From the NCBI GenBank assembly GCA_003156975.1, contig PMIE01000115.1, positions 5,556-38,714 on the forward strand: DNA of 33,159 bases, in the 5' to 3' direction. This DNA comes from Chloroflexota bacterium (GTDB lineage Bacteria; Chloroflexota; Limnocylindria; Limnocylindrales; CSP1-4). A program made the translations under genes and the position numbers. Position 1 is the first letter of the stretch, and every line of letters starts with the position of its first letter. The notes under the pieces were generated by a model, which worked only from the letters and a program-made list of their open reading frames with translations, did no database searches and was not told where the DNA came from. Positions 28,932 to 33,159 of this stretch are shown one piece after another.

Positions 28932-30056
28932 ATGGCCCCTGCCAGGCGCATCGGCATCCTCACCGCCGGGGGCGACAGCCCGGGCTTGAACGCGGCAATT
29001 CGAGGGATCGGCAAGGCGGCCATCGGTCAGCACGGCATGCAGGTCATCGGCTTCCGCGATGGCTTCCGAGGGCTTGCCGAAGACCGCTCCGTGTTGCTCG
29101 ACAGAAGGCTCTCCGGGATTCTGACCGTCGGGGGGACGATCCTCGGCACGAGCCGCGACAAGCCGCACAGGATGCTCGTCGACGGCGATATCGTGGACAT
29201 GACCAGCGCCGTCGTCAGGACGTACCAGAAGCACCGTCTCGACGCCCTCGTTTGCCTCGGCGGCGGCGGCACCGCGAAGAACGCCCTGCGGCTCGTCCGG
29301 GCCGGCCTGAACATCATCACCCTGCCCAAAACGATCGACAACGATGTCGTCCTGACCGACGCGACGTTTGGGTTCGCGACGGCCCTCGACATTGCCACCG
29401 ACGCAATTGACCGGCTTCACAGCACCGCCCACAGCCACCACCGGATCATCGTCGTCGAGATCATGGGCCATCGCGCCGGCTGGCTGACTCTGGGGGCCGG
29501 AATTGCCGGCGGAGCGGACGTGATCCTGCTCCCTGAGATCCCGTACCGCGTGGAATCAGTTTCCGAGGCGATCCTCCGACGCGTCCGGCGCGGATCCCAT
29601 TTCAGCATCGTCGCCGTTGCCGAGGGTGCCAGGAGCCAAGAGGACGCCGAGACATATCGGGAGGCAGAGTCCCGCAAGCGGGCGGCATCCACTCCCGACG
29701 AAGAACGGGCCGCAGTCGCTGCCCTTGCGGCAGTCGAGGCGGCTCACGCCGGCAACACCCTCCGGCTCGCTGCCCAACTCGAGGCCCTCACTGGGCTCGA
29801 ATCACGGGTCACGATCCTCGGCTACGTTCAGCGAGGTGGAGCGCCGTCGGCCGCCGACCGTTTGCTCGCGACGCGCCTCGGCAGCGCCGGCGCCGATCTG
29901 ATCGACCAGGGCGTCTTCGGGGTGATGGTCGCGGCGCGGGGCGAAGGCACGGAGCCGGTTCCGCTGGAGCGCGTGGCCGGCAAGCGCAGACCGGTGCCAC
30001 TCGACCATCCGTGGGTCCTGGCAGCGCGACACGTCGGGACCTGCCTGGGCGACTGA
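28932..30056 (+). CDS. 6-phosphofructokinase family protein, PPi-type features
   Basis: The 374-residue protein opens [20 protein letters not shown] and carries GTSR (72-75), GGGGT (110-114), PKTIDNDV (132-139) with the catalytic aspartates, MGHRAGW (178-184) and LPEIPY, in the order of the PFK-A family. In this family a lysine at the second position of PKTIDND is associated with pyrophosphate use, whereas ATP enzymes usually have PGTIDND. The metal-binding loop, normally GGDGS or GGEGT/GGEDT, is GGGGT here and lacks an acidic residue, so phosphoryl donor and even activity are uncertain. The start at 28932 has GGAG 7 nt upstream. It phosphorylates fructose 6-phosphate in glycolysis if active. 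Confidence 0.9.
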   Translation: MAPARRIGILTAGGDSPGLNAAIRGIGKAAIGQHGMQVIGFRDGFRGLAEDRSVLLDRRLSGILTVGGTILGTSRDKPHRMLVDGDIVDMTSAVVRTYQKHRLDALVCLGGGGTAKNALRLVRAGLNIITLPKTIDNDVVLTDATFGFATALDIATDAIDRLHSTAHSHHRIIVVEIMGHRAGWLTLGAGIAGGADVILLPEIPYRVESVSEAILRRVRRGSHFSIVAVAEGARSQEDAETYREAESRKRAASTPDEERAAVAALAAVEAAHAGNTLRLAAQLEALTGLESRVTILGYVQRGGAPSAADRLLATRLGSAGADLIDQGVFGVMVAARGEGTEPVPLERVAGKRRPVPLDHPWVLAARHVGTCLGD

Positions 30057-30165
30057 GCGAACGCATGCCGCGGTCAGACGGTCCCCCCCCAAATGTAGGG
30101 TCGACTTTGGCGCATAAACGCCGATCCTCTACGTAGGCTCCGTGTCCGCGGCAAGCCTTGGCCTT

Positions 30166-30185
30166 GGGGAGCAGAACAGCTCCCC
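30166..30185 (+). promoter_or_regulatory. Leader hairpin upstream of the diguanylate cyclase gene
   Basis: GGGGAGC (30166-30172) and GCTCCCC (30179-30185) form a perfect 7-bp stem with a 6-nt loop, 22 nt before the ribosome site of the next gene. No T-tract follows. A short palindrome CTACGTAG lies at 30129-30136 in the same 162-bp spacer. The hairpin may regulate translation or be an operator, and nothing resembling a known c-di-GMP riboswitch is seen. Confidence 0.35.
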
Positions 30186-30218
30186 GGGGCTGAACCTGAC
30201 CAGTTCTGGAGATGAAAG

Positions 30219-32282
30219 GTGATACGTGCCGGTCCGGACAGCCTCCCACCGATCTTGAGCGCGGCCAGAGTGAATGGATCCGCTGACCGACTGGGTGCAA
30301 TGCTGCGCGGTCGGACATCGACGTCGCCCTCGCATGTACCGGGAGTGAGCTTGATCAACGTCGGGCTGTGGCTGGCCGTCGGCGGTCTGGCTGCGGCTGC
30401 AGCGCTGGCCTTGGCGGGCCAACCGGGAGTGGCGACCATGGTCGCCGTCGGCAGCGCCGGGATGGCCGCGGGCTGGGCGGTAATGTGGGTGATCGTGCGG
30501 CGAACCATCACGCGGCCGATGGATCAGGTAGCGAGTTCGATGGAAACCCTGGCGGCCCGAGACGTTCTCGCGCTCGTCGACGAGCTGTCGAACCTCGCGG
30601 AAGGGGAACAGGCGCAGCAGATCCAGGTCTACGCCAGGCCGGTGGCCCTGCCATCGGACCCGAGTGCCCGGCGCCTGGCCGAGGCTCTGAACACCACCAT
30701 CTCCCGCCTCCAGGGTGGCGCGCATCAGTTTTATGCGGCATCGCAGGACCCCTGTCGGCGGCACTTCTATGTCGGTCCGGACGATTACCTGCTCGGATGC
30801 GGTTGTGCCGAAGCCATGGGCACCCTGCTTCCGGACGGCGGCGTGGTCCTGCTCATGACGCCCCGCTTCCGGCATGCCGGCGTCGAGCTCAGGCGGCGAG
30901 GCTTTGAGAACACGCTGCGCGAGCGATCGCCCAGAATTCACGTTGCTGGAGCGCTCGAGAGCCGTTTCGACGCGACTCGGACGGCGAGTCTGGTCAAGTC
31001 GTTTGTGAAGACACATCCGGATCTTGCCGGCATCTACTGCACCGAGGCGACAGGGGTAGCAGGCTGCATCGAGGCTCTGACCGACCTGAATCTCACGGGA
31101 CGCGTCGTCGTGATCAGCCACGACACCGTCGATGTGACGATGGCCGCCGTTCGAGCCGGCCAGGTGGCGGCCACGATCACCCAGGATCCGTTCGGACAGG
31201 GCCACGACACGGCGATACATCTCTTCAACAGCGTCGCCTTCGGTTGGCGGCCGGATGAGGCTCGGCTGATTACCGTTTCGGACACTGTCACGCGAGACAA
31301 CATCAGTAAGTACTGGCGGCCGTACCTTGGTCCAATCGAGTCCGATGCGATGGCCGAGCGCCGTCCTCGACCGCTGGGCATCTCGGCCCGGCACCTTCGG
31401 ATCGCCATCCTCGGGCTCAAGGACAGCCCCTTCTGGGCGCCGGTAAAGGGCGGCGTCGCAGTCGCGATCGAGGAGCTGGAGCGCTGCAACGCTTCCGTCG
31501 AATGGATCGTGCCCGAGGCGGACGGCCAATACAGCGTCGCGGTCCGCGGCCCGGCCGTGGATGCCCTGGTTGAGGAGGGCTACGACGCCATTGCGACCCC
31601 GATTTACGACTCGGGTCTTGTCCCGTACCTGAACCGAGCGGTCGACCGTGGTGTCGTGGTGGCAACCTTCAACTCGGAAGCATCGAGCCTCCAGGGTCTG
31701 GTCACATCGCTTTCGAAGGAACGGCGGCAACTCGAGATTGCGGCCGGCGACCTTCAGGTTGAGGCGCACCGCGACCCCCTTACCGGTTCCTTCAACCGCC
31801 GGGTCATGGACACCGATCTGGAGGAGATCCAGGTCTCTATCGGCATCTCGAGACGGCCGGCCACAGTGATCATGCTCGACATCGACCACTTCAAGGCATA
31901 CAACGACATCTACGGTCATGCTGCCGGCGACCAGGTCCTCCGGCTGGTTGCACAGCGGATGCAGAAGGAGACAAGGTCCGCGGATCGCCTGTACCGGTAT
32001 GGAGGCGAGGAGTTCCTCGTCCTGCTTCCGGAGACCGCGCTCGAAGAGGGCGAAGCAATAGCCACGAGGATCGCCCGCGCCATCACGATGCTGGGTCTGC
32101 CACATTCGAGGAACGATCCATGGGGCGTCGTGACCGTGAGCGCCGGCGTGGCGGCAATCGACCCGTACAACCCGGCCGCCGGCCTCTCCGTGGCAGCAGC
32201 CGACGCAGCGCTATACCGTTCCAAGGCATCCGGGCGCAACACCGTCGCCACCTCCCACTTGGAGCCCATCACGGACTTCTAA
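30219..32282 (+). CDS. Membrane diguanylate cyclase with permuted periplasmic-binding-protein-like sensor
   Basis: The 687-residue protein has two membrane helices (about 44-66 and 70-93) and a HAMP-like helical stretch beginning RRTITRPMD. It continues with a sugar-binding-protein C-lobe at about 182-346 (FYVGPDDYLLG, HPDLAGIYCTEATGVAGCIEAL, VVVISHDTVDVTMAAVRAGQVAATITQDPFGQG), then an N-lobe at about 392-490 (LRIAILGLKDSPFWAPVKGG, YDAIATPIYDSG, GVVVATFNSEAS), so the two lobes are in reversed order. A GGDEF domain follows (517-680) with DPLTGSFNRR, DIDHFKAYND, the active-site GGEEF at 595-599 and an inhibitory RxxD (586-589). It makes c-di-GMP. With no helix after residue 93, the sensor should be cytoplasmic. 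The GTG start has GGAG at 30208-30211. Confidence 0.88.
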   Translation: MIRAGPDSLPPILSAARVNGSADRLGAMLRGRTSTSPSHVPGVSLINVGLWLAVGGLAAAAALALAGQPGVATMVAVGSAGMAAGWAVMWVIVRRTITRPMDQVASSMETLAARDVLALVDELSNLAEGEQAQQIQVYARPVALPSDPSARRLAEALNTTISRLQGGAHQFYAASQDPCRRHFYVGPDDYLLGCGCAEAMGTLLPDGGVVLLMTPRFRHAGVELRRRGFENTLRERSPRIHVAGALESRFDATRTASLVKSFVKTHPDLAGIYCTEATGVAGCIEALTDLNLTGRVVVISHDTVDVTMAAVRAGQVAATITQDPFGQGHDTAIHLFNSVAFGWRPDEARLITVSDTVTRDNISKYWRPYLGPIESDAMAERRPRPLGISARHLRIAILGLKDSPFWAPVKGGVAVAIEELERCNASVEWIVPEADGQYSVAVRGPAVDALVEEGYDAIATPIYDSGLVPYLNRAVDRGVVVATFNSEASSLQGLVTSLSKERRQLEIAAGDLQVEAHRDPLTGSFNRRVMDTDLEEIQVSIGISRRPATVIMLDIDHFKAYNDIYGHAAGDQVLRLVAQRMQKETRSADRLYRYGGEEFLVLLPETALEEGEAIATRIARAITMLGLPHSRNDPWGVVTVSAGVAAIDPYNPAAGLSVAAADAALYRSKASGRNTVATSHLEPITDF

Positions 32283-32414
32283 GGGGTACTGGGAAGTGGC
32301 CGGCCCGCTATACCATTGCCTGAACGGGCCAGGAGCCCGGTTCAGCTTGTGCGAGCTGCTCGCCGAACGGCGGCTCCCCGGCGCTCCACTCGGCCACGCA
32401 CTGGATAGAGGGCC
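32283..32414 (+). other. Spacer with imperfect hairpin before the hydrogenase protease gene
   Basis: TGAACGGGC (32321-32329) can pair with GCCCGGTTCA (32335-32344), leaving one bulged base, about 40 nt after the cyclase stop. It lacks a T-tract. It may be a weak terminator of the cyclase transcript. Confidence 0.35.
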
Positions 32415-32933
32415 ATGCCCGACCTGCACTCCAAGCCGCGACGACCTCGCCCGGTAAGCGGTGCGGAGGGCACCCTCATCGTCGGCTACGGCAATACCCT
32501 GCGCCGTGACGATGGCCTGGGCTGGCGCGCGGCTGAGCTCCTCGCCGACGATCCGCGGCTCCGTGGAGCGCGCGTTCTCTGGCAACAGCAGCTGACCCCG
32601 GAACTGGCAGTCGACGTCGGTGAGGCGTCGCTCGTCATCCTGATAGACGTCGCCGACGGGGACGAGGCGGGCGCTCTCTCGGTCCGACGGCTTGATCCGG
32701 CCGTCATGGCCGCTCCTGCCGGATCGGCCATGACGCACCACCTGGAGCCGGAGACACTGATCGCGCTGGCGCGCGACCTGTGGAACGCATCACCGGCCGT
32801 CTTCGTCGTGAGCGTCGTCGCGGCCTCCCTGGAGGTCGGCGACGGCCTTTCGGAAGCGGTAGAGCAGGCACTCCCGGCCGTTGTCGACGCGGTCGTCGCC
32901 ATCGTCGCCGAACACGATCGGCCGGCAGGCTAG
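32415..32933 (+). CDS. Hydrogenase maturation protease (HybD/HupD family)
   Basis: This 172-residue protein has the family N-terminus TLIVGYGNTLRRDDGLGWRAAELL (20-43), where the acidic residue after the first Asp is a nickel ligand. The second Asp lies in VILIDVADG (Asp78), and the histidine region is AMTHHLEPETLIALA (108-109). These endopeptidases remove the C-terminal tail of the large subunit of [NiFe] hydrogenases once nickel is inserted. No hydrogenase structural gene is in the window; it may lie just beyond the right edge. About 18 residues precede the fold start. The start ATG has GAGGG upstream. Confidence 0.9.
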   Translation: MPDLHSKPRRPRPVSGAEGTLIVGYGNTLRRDDGLGWRAAELLADDPRLRGARVLWQQQLTPELAVDVGEASLVILIDVADGDEAGALSVRRLDPAVMAAPAGSAMTHHLEPETLIALARDLWNASPAVFVVSVVAASLEVGDGLSEAVEQALPAVVDAVVAIVAEHDRPAG

Positions 32934-33159
32934 AAGGACGCCTTCGCCCGGCGGGTCATCGAACTCCCGGCTCAGCCATTCGACCTGTCGCGATAGGCAA
33001 TCTCGGCGGTCGCTTGAGATTCTCACCTGCCGGCCGGCTCCCCTTGTGCCAAACGTGCCGTTCCATTCCCGTCCGGATGGCCCTATTGCGCAGACTCGTC
33101 CAAACCCTACGCTGGCCGCCATTGCCGTGCTTTACGCGGGCCATGCGATCGTAAGCGGC
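32934..33159. other. Right-end sequence without an assignable gene
   Basis: After the protease stop no frame on either strand shows a recognisable domain, a ribosome site or family-like composition. It is probably intergenic, or the edge of a gene that begins beyond the window. Confidence 0.4.

Noticed and set aside
28638-29471. Upstream extension of lipB to about 569 residues
   Set aside because: The added sequence is antisense to the well-supported phosphofructokinase gene and has no family match.
30057-30218. Possible c-di-GMP riboswitch before the cyclase gene
   Set aside because: None of the conserved GEMM tetraloop/receptor or junction bases is visible; only a simple hairpin is present.
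30129-32105. Long minus-strand open frame opposite the GGDEF gene
   Set aside because: It is fully antisense to a gene with unambiguous GGEEF and binding-protein motifs and shows no domain.
32956-33144. Short minus-strand open frame at the right end
   Set aside because: Sixty-two residues, strongly basic, with no ribosome site and no recognisable motif.

Overview
The window is about 33 kb of GC-rich bacterial chromosome, densely packed with genes and without rRNA, tRNA, CRISPR arrays, transposases or phage genes that I could recognise. The gene mix suggests a Chloroflexota-type lineage (Limnocylindria/Ellin6529-like), with an actinobacterial relative as the alternative. It includes a nickel superoxide dismutase with its own S26 protease, an F420-type luciferase-fold oxidoreductase, Pro/Thr-rich lipoproteins, LysM membrane proteins with a Cys-spaced N-terminus, a PyrR-controlled pyrimidine operon and frequent GTG/TTG starts. 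The taxonomic assignment is inference, not proof.

Layout. 1-2050: the tail of an unknown gene, a LysM membrane protein (-) and a secreted lipoprotein (+). 2057-3921: a minus-strand pair, a ferric-reductase-type transmembrane flavoprotein and a small FMN-binding protein, likely an electron path to the cell exterior. 4278-5157: sodN and its maturation protease sodX. 5141-8437: an F420-type oxidoreductase, an unusual GNAT-Rieske fusion preceded by a structured RNA-like leader and a strong terminator hairpin, and a LOG-family protein. 8591-10961: a marR-ABC ATPase-ABC permease operon with overlapping stop and start codons. 11041-13747: a cysteine-free ArsC/Spx-fold protein, two consecutive ACT-domain proteins, a DUF3788-like protein and exonuclease III. 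13818-16468: a second LysM protein and a beta-CASP metallo-beta-lactamase RNase with a long insertion.

16506-23904: the pyrimidine operon, transcribed right to left as pyrR-pyrB-pyrC-orf108-orf308-pyrK-pyrD-pyrE. Its leader carries a clear PyrR-binding hairpin. The Shine-Dalgarno sequence overlapping that hairpin serves a seven-codon upstream reading frame whose stop overlaps the pyrR start, so repression by translational coupling is likely. Two genes of unknown function, one an internally duplicated acidic protein, lie between pyrC and pyrK; carAB and pyrF are absent from the window.

24001-28637 (-): lipB and a GalT-like nucleotidyltransferase (1-nt overlap), then an ECF sigma factor and its zinc-finger anti-sigma factor with a large extracytoplasmic part. 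28932-32933 (+): a phosphofructokinase with PPi-type features, a membrane diguanylate cyclase whose sensor looks like a circularly permuted periplasmic-binding-protein fold, and a hydrogenase maturation protease.

The most unusual items are the permuted sensor-GGDEF protein, the GNAT-Rieske fusion with its leader, the PyrR/leader-peptide arrangement and the duplicated orf308 inside the pyr operon.
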